The notes beneath the pieces were generated by a model. The model was not told the DNA's origin, made no database searches, and saw only the letters and a program-made list of their open reading frames with translations. From Moniliella sp. 'wahieum' (lineage: Eukaryota > Basidiomycota > Moniliellomycetes > Moniliellales > Moniliellaceae), in the NCBI GenBank assembly GCA_003971905.1, contig RSEE01000005.1, positions 1,116,001-1,180,000 of the forward strand: a stretch of DNA of 64,000 nt, given 5' to 3'. The translations under genes were made by a program, and so were the position numbers. Below are positions 43,645 to 54,067 of the stretch, piece by piece (positions within the stretch are counted from its first letter, which is position 1; each line of letters opens with the position of its first letter).

Positions 43645-46094
43645 ATGGCCAGCACGAACATGCCGGTACGCGGTGCGTCCCAGGCATCCACCTCGTCCTT
43701 GTCGTCCACGCCCGAGCCGCTCGCCGTGCGCCGCTCGCCACCACAGCCCTCCTCGACGCCGCCTCGCCCCGCTTGGCCCCGGCCTGGCTCGGCGCTGGCA
43801 CGCCGTGGGACTGGGCGCATGTGCCGCACGAAATCCTGCTGCAGATCATGCGCTCCCTCCAGCAGCTGGGCGGGCCCCTCCTGCCCTGCGCCACCGTCTG
43901 TCGCTCCTGGAGCGAGGCCGCGGTCGGGCTTCTCTGGCTGCGCCCGTCTTCCACCACGCTCGGGCTTTTACCGCATGACCCACGTTCTTTCCAGGCCGTC
44001 GCTGGAAATACGATGCACCCTTACCCCCTGCTCGTGCGCCGGCTCAACTTCTTCGCTCTCGGACCCACGCTCGACGGCGCATCGTTTGAGCGCATCGCAG
44101 CCTGCACGCGTCTGGAGCGCCTGATTCTAGCTGGCTGCACCAGTCTGACCGACGCGCGTCTGGCCACCGTGCTCGGCGCCTGCCCCAACCTCGTCTCTGT
44201 CGACTTGACCGACGTTGAAGAGGCCGGCCCCCTCACCATTGCCGCACTCAGCAACGCACACCGGCTCCAAGCGGTGGTGCTCAGCGGGTGTCCCCGCGTC
44301 ACTGGCGGCATGGTGTCGACGATTGCGCGAGGCTGTCCGCTGTTGAAGCGAGTCAAGCTCGAGCGTGCCGAAAGGGTGACCGACACGGGCGTGGTTGCCC
44401 TGGCACACAATTGCCCCCAGCTGATCGAGCTGGATCTAGGCGATGTCAAGTACCTTACCGATGCAGCGCGGTGAGAGAGCTGTGGACGTACGCTGAAAAC
44501 TTGCGCGAACTGCGCTTGGCCCAATGTAAGAACCTGACCACCTCTGCCTTTCCCGATCCGGCCAGCCTCGATCTCCCTCCCGCCCGAGAGGACGTTCTTC
44601 TGCCCCCTCCACCCGATACCCAAAGCTGGGATGAAGCCAACATGCTGCCCTCGCCGCCTCTGCTCGATGCGGGCCTCGGGGTCGGGGTGGATTTGCTTCT
44701 TCGCTCCGCATGGGCGGGACGAACAGCCAAGTCGCTCTGATGGGTCCCCAGCTTCGCATGGTGGATCTGACCGGGTGCGAGCAGGTGACGGATGCGGCGA
44801 TTCAGGGGCTTGTTGCTGTCGCCCCGCGATTACGCAACGTGACCCTGAGCAAGTGCGTGCGACTGACGGATGTGGCGGGAGGCGCTGGGCAAGCTCGGCC
44901 GCTCCCTCCATCTCTTGCATCTCGGTCGCCTGGGCAGATCACGGACACGGCGGTGGTCCAGTTGACGCTCAAGTGCACCCGGTTGCGCTACTTGACCTGG
45001 CCTACTGTTCGCGGCTGACCGACCGAGCTGTGGCGGCCGTGGCCTGCAATCTTCCCAAGCTCAAACGCATTGGGCTGGTCAAGGTACCCAGCCTTACGTC
45101 CCAGGGGGTTATACCTCGCCGCGCGGTTCCACACCTTGGAACGCGTGCACCTGTCGTACTGCGAACAACTCACCATCCCACCCATCTTCGATCTGCTTGT
45201 CTCCTTGCCGCACCTGACCACCTAAGCCTGATGGCATCCCTGCCTTCCGCCGTACCGACTTGCAGCAATTCTGTCGTCCGCCTCCTAAGGACTTGACCTC
45301 GGGTCAGCGCGCCATCTTCTGCGTCTATCGGGCCCGGGCATCCCCGCCCTACGAGAGTACATGAAGACCCACGCTTCCCGCCGGCACCGATGTCATCCTA
45401 CGTTCGCTCTCGCTCCAAGACAAAACCGTTCCTCGACCAGCCATGGCTTCCACCACCATCCCCTTTGTCCCGGGCTTCCTGCACCAACAGCGCGCCTGGC
45501 CGCCCAACGCACGCCGGCCCGGCGCGCCAACCTCGCCCCGGCGCCTCGACTGGCCCGCCCCAGCCGAGGAAGAGACGACCGACGCACACGTACGCGCCGT
45601 CGAGGCGGCCCAACGCGACCAAGCGATCTATAACCCGCGAACGGCCCTGGTCCGCCGCAGCGGCGAAACCGTCGCTGCGCACGGGACGCGTGGACCCGGC
45701 GCCCCGGTCCCGGCCCTGGCCGAGCGCGATGCCGATCCGACGGATGATCCCGATGCGGATGCTGATGCGGATGCGGATGCGGATGGATGCGGATGCGGAT
45801 GCGGATGCGGATGCGGATGCGGATGCGGATGCGGATGCGGATGGTGATGCGGATGGTGATGCCGATGGCGATGCCGAACGACCAGCGGTGCAGCAGGCTG
45901 ACGCGCCGCACCGCGCCGCCCCTGCGTCTCCCACGTGGGCCCAGGAAGCGGAACCTATGAACGTGGACGAAGTGCCTGACGTGGGGCTTCCGCCGCCTGG
46001 TCCGCCCTTGATCTACAGGTACCGGTGCCGGTGCCTATGCGGACGAGCTTGGACGAGGACGCGGCGCAGCTGCTGCGGCGGCCTTGGGTCCTAG
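43645..46094 (+). CDS. GRR1: GRR1-type F-box/LRR protein (SCF substrate receptor)
   Basis: This is the F-box subunit of an SCF ubiquitin ligase; in fungi GRR1/Fbp1 links nutrient signals to cyclin and transporter turnover. The ATG at 43645 has a CCACC context. The F-box (HVPHEILLQIMRSLQQLGGP, about 43815-43935) is followed by the GRR1 signature PYPLLVRRLNFFALGPTLDG. About ten leucine-rich repeats follow (LERLILAGCTSLTDARLATV, LRMVDLTGCEQVTDAAIQGL, LERVHLSYCEQLTIPPIFDL). The diagnostic C-terminal GIPAFRRTDLQQFC and LREYMK segments are present. A tail with AMASTTIPFVPGFLHQQRAW and an Asp-Ala run follows. At least six frame breaks are present, some inside the LRRs. The end is uncertain: the frame after the Asp-Ala run stops at 46094, another stays open to 46440. 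Confidence 0.87.
45745..45860. repeat. GCGGAT hexanucleotide microsatellite in the GRR1 tail
   Basis: About fifteen GCGGAT/GCTGAT units, with one TGGATGC phase slip. In one frame it encodes Asp-Ala repeats; after the slip the same frame gives Gly-Cys. Confidence 0.9.
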
Positions 46095-46460
46095 TGCCAG
46101 TGCTTCCCCTGATGCGGGTCCGTCCTCCGAGGGGGCACCAAGCGCAGTGCCTCGGCCCCGCGCGCCGCCTCGCCCCCCCCGCGCAAATCGCCTCGGCGAC
46201 GCGAGTCGGTATTGGACCCGTGGGGCGGCAGGGCCGGCGCGTCGCAGGACGGGGAAAGAGAGAGCCAGAGCAGGGAGGAGCAGGCGAGCTAACATTGCAT
46301 GTTGGAGAGCTACGATTGGTGCATTGCGAGGGCGAGGCGGGCTACAGAACAGACAACCACGTAGCGTCGCGGGCCAACGCGCAAGCAGACAGGGAACAGA
46401 GAAGGATATGAGATACGGGCAGGAGCAGGGGCAGGCGTAGGCGCAGGCGCATGGGCAAGG
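46095..46460. other. Convergent gap between GRR1 and AP-2 alpha
   Basis: This interval holds the 3' ends of two convergent genes. It may still be GRR1 coding sequence in another frame (Ala/Pro-rich, open to 46440). Confidence 0.4.
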
Positions 46461-49400
46461 TCAGGCGGCCGCCTCGTTGGAAGCCAAGTTGCGAAGCAAG
46501 AGCGCCAGCAATTCCCCCGACACCACATCGTTTGTCGTCCGTAGCGTCAAGCGCGCCAACTTGATTTGCGGGTTAGGCTCGAAGCGCAGCAGACAGCCCA
46601 CTTTGCCCGTTTGGCTCGTGTGCAGCACCGCTGCGCCGACCACATTGGTCGGGTTGGCATCGATCCCGTCGAGCAAGCCAAAGTGGGCGCCGGAGATGAT
46701 CTTGCGTGTGCGCTCGGTATCGATGGTGCCGTCTTTGGTCAGCTTGAGGGGGAAAATGCTCTGGGCCTCGCGCGGGGCAGGACCAATTTGCCGCCAGCGC
46801 TCAAAGAATTCGTGCGAGGAGAGCGAAACGGGGGCGAGGAACTTGGACAGCACAATCGGTAGCCGAACGGTGAGCTCGACGAGGGTGCCAGCCAAAAAGA
46901 GATGTAGAGCGCCGGCACACCGTCGGCGGCATCCCCAGCGTTGAGCGAGTTGGCACTTCGGAAAGGCGCTTTGCATTCCACGTCCAAGTCCACACGCACC
47001 TGCTGTAGCGCCTCGACCGTCGTGGGGGGGATTCTGCGCAGCGACGTCTTGATAGCATCTGGTGCCGTGGTGCGAGCTGCCAAGGTGAAGGACTGCAGCG
47101 GCACGCGGACCTTGTTGCCAACAAACAGCGACACCGTGCCCGTCGCACCGGAAAACTCCGACTTGAGCCCCACTTGAATCTCAGCGTCCTCGTACAGCAC
47201 ACCCTCGGGCATGAAGCACAGGCGACGGAAGAGGCGGTCGTAGCCAGGCGTGATCGGGACAGTGGAGGAGGTACGGGGATTGATTCCGGTCGGCATCGGG
47301 ACCAGGGGAGTCTTGGGCGTAGGGGTTAAAGCGACCAGGGGCGCGGCGGACTCCCTCCGTTCGGAAACGGAGAGTAACAAATCGTCCCCATCCTCGACGG
47401 GGGGAGAAGAGATCCGCAGCCCCGCCAGATCGCCCATGATCTTCTCTGCGGCCTGGCTACCCTGTCGGGTTCGGTTGACCTCGTCCTGCTCCTGATACGT
47501 GTCCTGCAACGTCTCCTGCTCGTCCGACACACGGGGCAGCGCCCCACCATTTGCCGGGCCGCGGGCTAAGCTCTGCAATCGCATCGCGTTGCGGTCCCGG
47601 TTCGTGTCCTTCCCCCCATAGACCCAGGTGCGCTTGTCCTCGCCATTACCCGCTGCTTCTCAAGTCGGGTGAGCAGCAATGCTTGAAAAAAAAAGTCAGT
47701 CCAGATCGTCACAAAACACAAAAAAGCGCTGACATGACGTACAAAACTTTTCTGAAAAGGGAGGGATCTCATCGCACACTGCCTGGAGCAATACGTCATC
47801 CGAGCGTGTGGCAAGTGCGTAGTACTCGCATGCACGTTGCTGCAGCTCGGCATCGAGGGCGTGACGGAACCGGTCAAGGACAAAGAGGATCTGCTCTTTG
47901 ATTTCAGGGAAAAGATTGAGCCATTTGATGTAAGTGGAGAGGAGGAGGGCGCGAGTACGTTGGGAGGCGGAATGAGAGCGAGTATGGAGGATATGGAACT
48001 GTTCAATGGGAGATGCTCCCTCCTGGTTGGCAATCAGGTGGCCATATTCACCCAGCACATAGGCCCCGATCTTGATCAGGTTCTCATGGACCGAGGAGAG
48101 CTTGAGGTACTCGAGGCACTTTTTCGCCGCGTACTCTTGTACATCTTCGTTGTTCACCACAATCTGCACCACGCGGAACCAAACTTCGTCCCCAACATTG
48201 TCCCCCGCGGAGCTGAGGAGCTGGAGGATGGTGTCAATGTACCACTCGTACTCGGTCGCATACTTTTCCGTCAAGATGGCAATCTTAAGCACCAGTTCCT
48301 CCCGCATCGCCCACTCGGCAGAGGGGAGATAGGATAAGAGTTCCCCGACAATCTGTTTCGAGTTGGACGTGTCGACCATGCTGTAGAGCAAATCCAGCGC
48401 TCGCCGACGACACTAATGTCGCGATCTTTCAGGCCTTGGAGAATGGTGGCCTGGTGGGCTTTGATCGGTTCCAAGCTTTCGACACAAGCGGCCAAGTGGG
48501 CCATGGTGTCGAAACCGAGATAGCGGACATTGGTCTCACGGCTTTGGATAAACCGGCCGAGCAGGACGGCGGCCCAGGCGACGACGCGCGAGGAGGCATC
48601 GATGTGAATCGCGAGGTTGATCGCTTCAAACAAGATGGCACGTTGAGCATTGTTCTTTTGGATGTTGCGACTGGATTCCTGGGAGGACTGGACAATCGCC
48701 TCGAGCACCTCATTGATCGTCGCATTCACTGCGTCGTCTTCGCTGGGGGGTAGTACTGCAGCAGACGAAGGCATTTGACTTGCAGCCACGGAACAGGCAC
48801 ACGATAATAGACAAACTCGTTGGTATACTCGCCCAAGAGAACGATCTTGGCCAAACGATTGACAGCTTTTTGGTAGCTCAGCACAAACGCATCGGGATGG
48901 TCTTGGGCCAGGGCGAGGACGAGGGTAGTGACGGCCAGCGCGACCGACAAGTTTTCATGATCCATCGTTGCCACGATCCGAGCGGCCCAGTCGTCGACAG
49001 GGAAAATGGCGGGATGCTTGCGATAGAGACGAAGCAAGGTGAGAGCCGCCTTTTTCTTGACAAAGCTGCGCGACGTGGGGGAGATGAGCAGACGGTAGAC
49101 GTCTTCCATCAATGTCTCAGCCATCTCTTCCCCGCCCATGTTGGCGATCGCATGGAGGGCAAGGCAGTTGTTGACCTCGTCCATGTCGTCCAGGTCCTTG
49201 CGGATCGAGTTGACGACCAAGCGGGCCAGGTCGGAGGATTCGTTAAAGAGCAATGTGATGGCCAAGTAGCCAATCTGCTTTTCGCTGTACTTGGTGCTCG
49301 CCAGCAGACTGATCGCCTCCATGTGGCCAATGTCGACGGGGTAGCCGAGGATGTAGGTAAATGCAATCTTGGCAATGTACTTCTTCTTGTCGTAGCCGGC

Positions 49401-49544
49401 CAGATGACCGTCGCGGAACTTGGTCCGGATCTTGGCCATCTCCGTGTTGATTCGTTTCTCCTCCATCTCGCGCACACGCGCCTGACGCAGGTCGGCAATG
49501 TACTGCGTCAGGCCCTTCATCTGCGACCCGCTGTTGGTCGCCAT
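46461..49544 (-). CDS. AP-2 clathrin adaptor complex, alpha subunit
   Basis: Alpha-adaptin is the large AP-2 subunit that links the plasma membrane, cargo and clathrin in endocytosis. The ATG at 49542-49544 opens [20 protein letters not shown]. The trunk is clear ([60 protein letters not shown]). A second trunk block begins at about 48390 ([20 protein letters not shown]). An intron at 47682-47742 (GTACGT donor, GACTGAC branch, TTCAAG end) precedes the hinge. The appendage domain closes the protein ([40 protein letters not shown]), with the stop at 46461-46463. At least three frame breaks lie near 48400, 48750 and 46900. Length of about 1000 aa fits. It is convergent with GRR1 and divergent from SmF. 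Confidence 0.93.
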
Positions 49545-49844
49545 CGCCAAGGACGCCAAGGACGGGCACAGTCACAGCGGCAGCGAGCAAGAGGGGCGGG
49601 GGGAAAGTGGAGGACGGAGGGGGGTGGGGTTGCCTCGCCTCGCCTCGCCGGCCGCCTGCCTCGCCACGCCCCGCCCAGCAGCCCCACCTGGCGCCCAGCA
49701 GGCGCAGGCGCAGCCGCATCGCTGTTCCGCCCCGCCCATTCCGCCCTCGCCCAACCCGCCGCGCCGTTCCTCCCCGTCGCCCCGTGGCGACGGCCGCGCC
49801 CTTCCCCCCCCCCCCCCACCCCTACCACCACCACCACCACCACC
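49545..49844. promoter_or_regulatory. Divergent promoter of AP-2 alpha and SmF
   Basis: The 300-bp interval separates two head-to-head genes. It is C-rich on the plus strand, with CCTCGCCTCGCC words, a C12 run and ACC repeats just before the SmF ATG. No TATA box is evident. Confidence 0.6.
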
Positions 49845-50185
49845 ATGGCATTTACGCCGCTCACGCCCAAGCCCTTTCTGGCGCAGATGGTGGGAAAGAA
49901 GGTGGTCGTGAAGCTCAAGTGGGGCCTCGAGTACAGCGGGTACTTGGTCAGCACCGACAGCTACATGAACGTCCAGGTCCGTACGGTCTCCTGCCTTTCG
50001 TTTCTTTTTTTTGCTTTTGCTTGGCCAGCGGCCGTAGGGCCCGCGCTGACTGTTCTCCCGCTCGCTACCAGTTGACCAACACGGAGGAGATCCAGGACGG
50101 CGTGTCGAACGGCATGCTGGGGGAGGTGTTTGTGCGCTGCAACAATGTACTCTACTTCCGCGAAGTGGAGGAGCCAGAAGCATAA
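49845..50185 (+). CDS. SMX3: Spliceosomal Sm protein F
   Basis: SmF is one of seven Sm proteins forming the ring on U1, U2, U4 and U5 snRNAs. The ATG at 49845 opens [20 protein letters not shown]. The Sm1 motif reads [20 protein letters not shown], then MNVQ. An intron at 49977-50071 (GTCCGT donor, GCTGAC branch, ACCAG end) falls exactly between codons. Exon 2 ([37 protein letters not shown]) holds the Sm2 motif, and TAA is at 50183-50185. The product is about 81 aa, near the usual 75-90. It is one of the few genes here that reads without any frame break. Confidence 0.95.
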
Positions 50186-50324
50186 CCCACCCCAAGCCAA
50201 TTCTACGGTTCCTGCACGCTATCAACATGGGACAATCGGGGAAACAAGTGTAGAACCTAGGTCAGAACAGGTGGTCCGGGGCAAGGAGGAAGGGAGGAAA
50301 GGAAGGGAGGAAGGGAAGCAGGCG

Positions 50325-51175
50325 TTAGGCCGCCTCCTCGGCCGCGGGTTCGGCCGCCGGCGCGTCGGCCGCCGGCTCAGGCGGCTTGGTCTCGGCCTCC
50401 TGCATGTCGGACGTCCAGAGGGTCAAGTTATCGCGGAGCAACTGCATAATCAGCGTCGAGTCCTTGTACGATTCCTCCGACAGCGTGTCCAGCTCGGCAA
50501 TCGCATCGTCAAACGCCTGCTTGGCCAGGTGGCAGGCGCGGTCGGGCGAGTTGAGAATCTCATAGTAAAACGGAGAAGTTGAGTGCCAGGCCGAGGCGGA
50601 TGGGGTGGGTGGGCGCCAGGTCGGCCGTGGCGATCTCAGAAGCTTTCTGGTACGCCTCGAGCGACTGGTTGGCGCTCCCTCGCGCGTCGTGCCCGTAGCA
50701 AACTCGGCGAGGTAGCGGTGGTAGTCGCCCTTCATCTTGTAGTAGAACACCTTTCTCTCCCGACACAGCCGAGGGAATAAGGTGCGTGTCAAGGACCGAG
50801 AGGATGTCCTGGCAGATCTTGGCCAGCTCAGCCTCAATCTTTTCGCGGTACGTCTTGACCAGGCCGACCTGGGCGCATGGCCCTTGCTTTCCTCCTTCTG
50901 CTCGATGGAAGACACGATGCGCCACGACGCACGCCGAGCACCAATCACGTTCTTGTACGCAACCGAGAGCAGGTTGCGCTCTTCGACCGTCAGCTCCTCC
51001 CCAGTCGAGGCAACAAGCTTCATGTGCTCCACCATTTCTGTGCAGGGCGGAGAAGGGGGGGAGATCAGCGCTCCGCGGGGGGGGGAAGACAGCAAGGGAG
51101 GGACACACCGTCGTACCGCTCAGCCTGCTCGGCGAGCTTGGCAAGGTAGACATTGTCCTCACGCGGGGCAGACAT
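50325..51175 (-). CDS. 14-3-3 protein
   Basis: This phosphoserine/threonine-binding dimeric adaptor is a BMH1/BMH2 or Rad24-type homologue. The ATG at 51173-51175 opens [20 protein letters not shown]. An intron at 51038-51108 (GTGTGT donor, CACAG end) splits a Glu codon before [20 protein letters not shown]. Family signatures are [20 protein letters not shown] and [36 protein letters not shown] is also present. The tail is Ala/Glu/Pro-rich and ends at TAA 50325-50327. Four frame breaks are needed, near 50875, 50755, 50680 and 50575. Length of about 260 aa is normal. It is convergent with SmF, 140 bp away. Confidence 0.94.
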
Positions 51176-52089
51176 GGCGAAGGCAGGGGCGGGCAGGAGG
51201 GTGGTGGGGGGGCTATCGGGCAGCGGGCGAGGCGAGGCGGAGGGCACGCAAGGGCGTGACTAGCCAGGCGAGGCACGCGCCGTGGCGCACGGCGCTGCAG
51301 GCGCGCATGGGCCAGAGCGGCAGTGTGGGCGGCGCTGGGCAACCCTAGCTGGCGTCTCCGTACTCCGTCCTCAGTCCACCTCGGGTGCTCGTCTGCCTGG
51401 GCGGGGACACTGGCGCCGGGCGGCGGGAGGCGGTAGGGTTGCCGCTGGATCCGTGGCGCGTGGCGAGGCGCGCTGGCAGTGGGCTAACGCTAACGATTAA
51501 CCCAGCTGAGACGCGTGACGCCGCCAACGAGACGATCGATTATCTTTCGCCATCATCCGTCCCGCGTCCCCGCCCGCCGCCTCGCCGTCCCATTGTCAGC
51601 CCCTGACGCCTGACGCCTCCCACCCGCTCGCTGGCCACCGTGTGAGCCGACAGACGATACATACCATCCCTCGACCCAGTGTCCAGGCTCACCATTGCTA
51701 TTGAATATTGACGGTGACCAGTGGCGCCCAAACGTACCGTGTGCCGAGCGTGCTGAGACCCCCCGGCACCCTCTACGTGGCAGCGGCAATCGCAATACTG
51801 AAGCTGAAGCCCCAGCCCAAGCAGACGCACAGGCACAAGCACAAGCACAAGAATTACAAGCATGGGATTGAACCAATAACACGGAAGGTAGCGCTTAACC
51901 ACAGTAGCTAGTAGCTAGTAACTTCCCACAAGCGAAGCGTCAAGAAAAAAATGCGAATGAAGATCATGCAGAGTCGTGCGCAGGACCCGAGGTTCCAACC
52001 AAGCAGTGGGTGACGAGTGGCGTGGCCGAACAGCCCTGAGGCTCCGGCCTGAGGCTCCGGCCTGAGGCGCCTCAACGCCTCAAAGCTCC
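51176..52089. other. Intergenic region upstream of 14-3-3
   Basis: It holds the 14-3-3 promoter, a GTAGCTAGTAGC patch near 51905 and the 13-bp repeat at 52034-52072. A B-box-like GGTTCAATCCC (minus strand, near 51865) does not fold into a tRNA. No gene is supported. Confidence 0.4.
52034..52072. repeat. 13-bp tandem repeat CCTGAGGCTCCGG
   Basis: Two exact units and a third partial one. Each contains the GGCC-TGA junction seen at 6.7 kb. Confidence 0.85.
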
Positions 52090-53047
52090 TCAAGGACAGG
52101 GCGTTTCCTCCCCCCCCTCTTTCCTGGTCAAGGCTTCAAGCGTCCTGGTGTTGTTTTGAGGGGCGGAGCAGACTGTCGATGCGGAGAGAGAGAGGCCGCA
52201 CACGGTGCACACGAACCGGCCGTTCGAGGCGCGCGGCGAAGAAGCGGTAGATACCGAGCTGGACTGGGACGGACTAGTGAGCGCAGGAAGACCCACGGGC
52301 CCAGGCCAATGTTGCCCCCCGCCGCCTGGACCTGGGTGGGATTTGCGCTTCATGTGCCGCGTCAGGCTGTCCATTCGGCTCACCGTGATCCCACAAAGAC
52401 ACACGCGAACGTGCCCTTGGCCCGAGCCCGCCCACCCGCCGAGGCAGCATCGACATGGACGCGCCGCCGAGCGCCGGGGGCGCGCCGAATGGGGCCAGCG
52501 GGGTCCGGCAACGCGGGCGGCGGGAGCCACCAAGGAGGGTTACATGCATGCTGGCACATCCATCGCTTGACTGGTTGGACCGGTTGAAATAGCGCCCCCA
52601 GAGAGCGAACTCCAGTAGCTTGGATCGTCAAAGTACCCTCCCAGCCATTGCAGGGTGGTTGGCGCTGGCTGGGGCTGCTCCTGCGGCGGGGTGGCGGCGG
52701 GGCCGGGTGCGTCGATGGCAGCGGCTCTGCAAAGGGGGTGGTCTGCTGTGGGGCAAACGCAAGTGAGGAAAGCGGGAGGCGGTCGCTCGGAGGAGGCTTG
52801 GGTGGTCCGAGGGAGATGGAGAGGGTGGGTAAGCTTGCGTTGCAGTCGAGCGGGGAGGAGAGGAAAAGGGTGGCTCGGATGCTTTGTGCACCAACGACGG
52901 AGGGTCGGGATCACACGAGTAGGCGGCCCGGAGCGCGTCTGCGGCCAGGGCTGCTTCAGCCGCCGAGGGGGGGGCGACGGCCGCCCTCGAGTCCAAGAAG
53001 GACGTAGCAGATGGCGGCGCGGCCGGCGATGGTAAGGTGGTGAACAT
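52090..53047 (-). CDS. Putative zinc-finger protein, C2H2-like
   Basis: The ATG at 53045-53047 opens MFTTLPSPAAPPSATSFLDS. An Ala/Ser/Pro-rich region follows, then QWLGGYFDDPSYWSSLSGGA. A finger-like segment reads VCLCGITVSRMDSLTRHMKR then KSH, with the RxDxLxRHxxxxxH end of a C2H2 finger but CxC rather than CxxC at the front. A single missing base could account for that. A second CTVC pair follows (RFVCTVCGLSLSAS) without clear histidines. The product would be about 310 aa and nuclear. At least two frame switches are required and the C-terminus is uncertain. I do not recognise a specific orthologue. Confidence 0.5.
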
Positions 53048-54067
53048 GAAGGCCCTTTACTGTGGCGGCGGGTTAGCGGTTAGCAGCAAGCCCCGGATGT
53101 AGGGGCGGGGGCGCAGGGGGCGACGTACGGTCGGCACACACGGTGGCATCAGCTGGAGGGCAAGGCAAAGGGGAGGCAGGAGGGGTGGGGTGGTGGCGGG
53201 GCGGTCAGGGCCAAGGTCGGCCAGGCGGGGTGCGTCGGCGGCCCGCTGGGTTCGATGAGCGGAGAGGCTGGGCCAACCCGAACGCTCAATTTACTAGCGA
53301 ACGGATTAGCGGATTAGCGATTGGGCATTGCCGAGCCCCAGGCGCGGAGCAGCGCAGCTGTGATGGCGCGTATCACATCCGCGCGCACCAGCCCACCAGC
53401 ACCCCGCCGTGCCTCCCCATCCAACATCCACCCCAGCGCTTTGCCCCAGCGCAGGCACGCCAGGTGACCGCAGCAGACGGGCCGTCCCACCACCACACCC
53501 CCCCGCTCCTCTCCCCTCTTCCTGCGCCCTCCGTTGGCCGTGGCGATCGGGCCTGTGCAGTCAGCTACGCCCGAGTCGCCCACTTCGGTAGCCGTTCGAT
53601 CGGCGATGAATGATGCGGTATAGACTCCCCCAAGCGGTGCGGTGTAGTAGGACAGTCACAGCCTCCAACCACGCAGGCTTTTGGCCTTGCCTCTTACTAC
53701 CACGTTGGGTGCGGCTGCCGTGGGACCCCCAGTTAGTTTCCTAAGCGAACCTTCCCTCTCAGTGCTATTTCGCACGTGGCTGAGCTGTTGCAACCTCAGC
53801 GCAATGTCACTACTCTTCCTTGTCGCCTCTACCTGAGCTCTCCCACCTCTTCTGCCCAAGAGGGTAAAACGCTGGACCACGCTAATAATATATAAGTAGA
53901 GAACGCACAGCGTGGCGCGCAAGGTACAAAAAAACGGAGAGCGTCATTTGTGCGTTGAATACAGAGTCGCACAATCGATATATCTACACGTTGCCCCCCC
54001 TCGTTATGCCTCTCATCCCAGCCTCGCACTCCAGGCCCGCATCCGCCCAACCCGCCTCGCCGCCTTG
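53048..54067. other. Intergenic region between the two regulators
   Basis: No gene is supported. A 156-codon plus-strand frame (53143-53613) is Gly/Arg/Pro-rich and looks accidental. The interval should contain the promoter of the C2H2-like gene and the terminator of the Zn2Cys6 gene. Confidence 0.4.

Noticed and set aside
48780-50075. 431-codon plus-strand open frame
   Set aside because: It is the complement of the AP-2 alpha trunk running into the SmF gene; the real genes account for it.
51840-51915. tRNA-like B-box GGTTCAATCCC on the minus strand
   Set aside because: The T stem and acceptor stem do not pair, and no A-box or T-run is properly placed.
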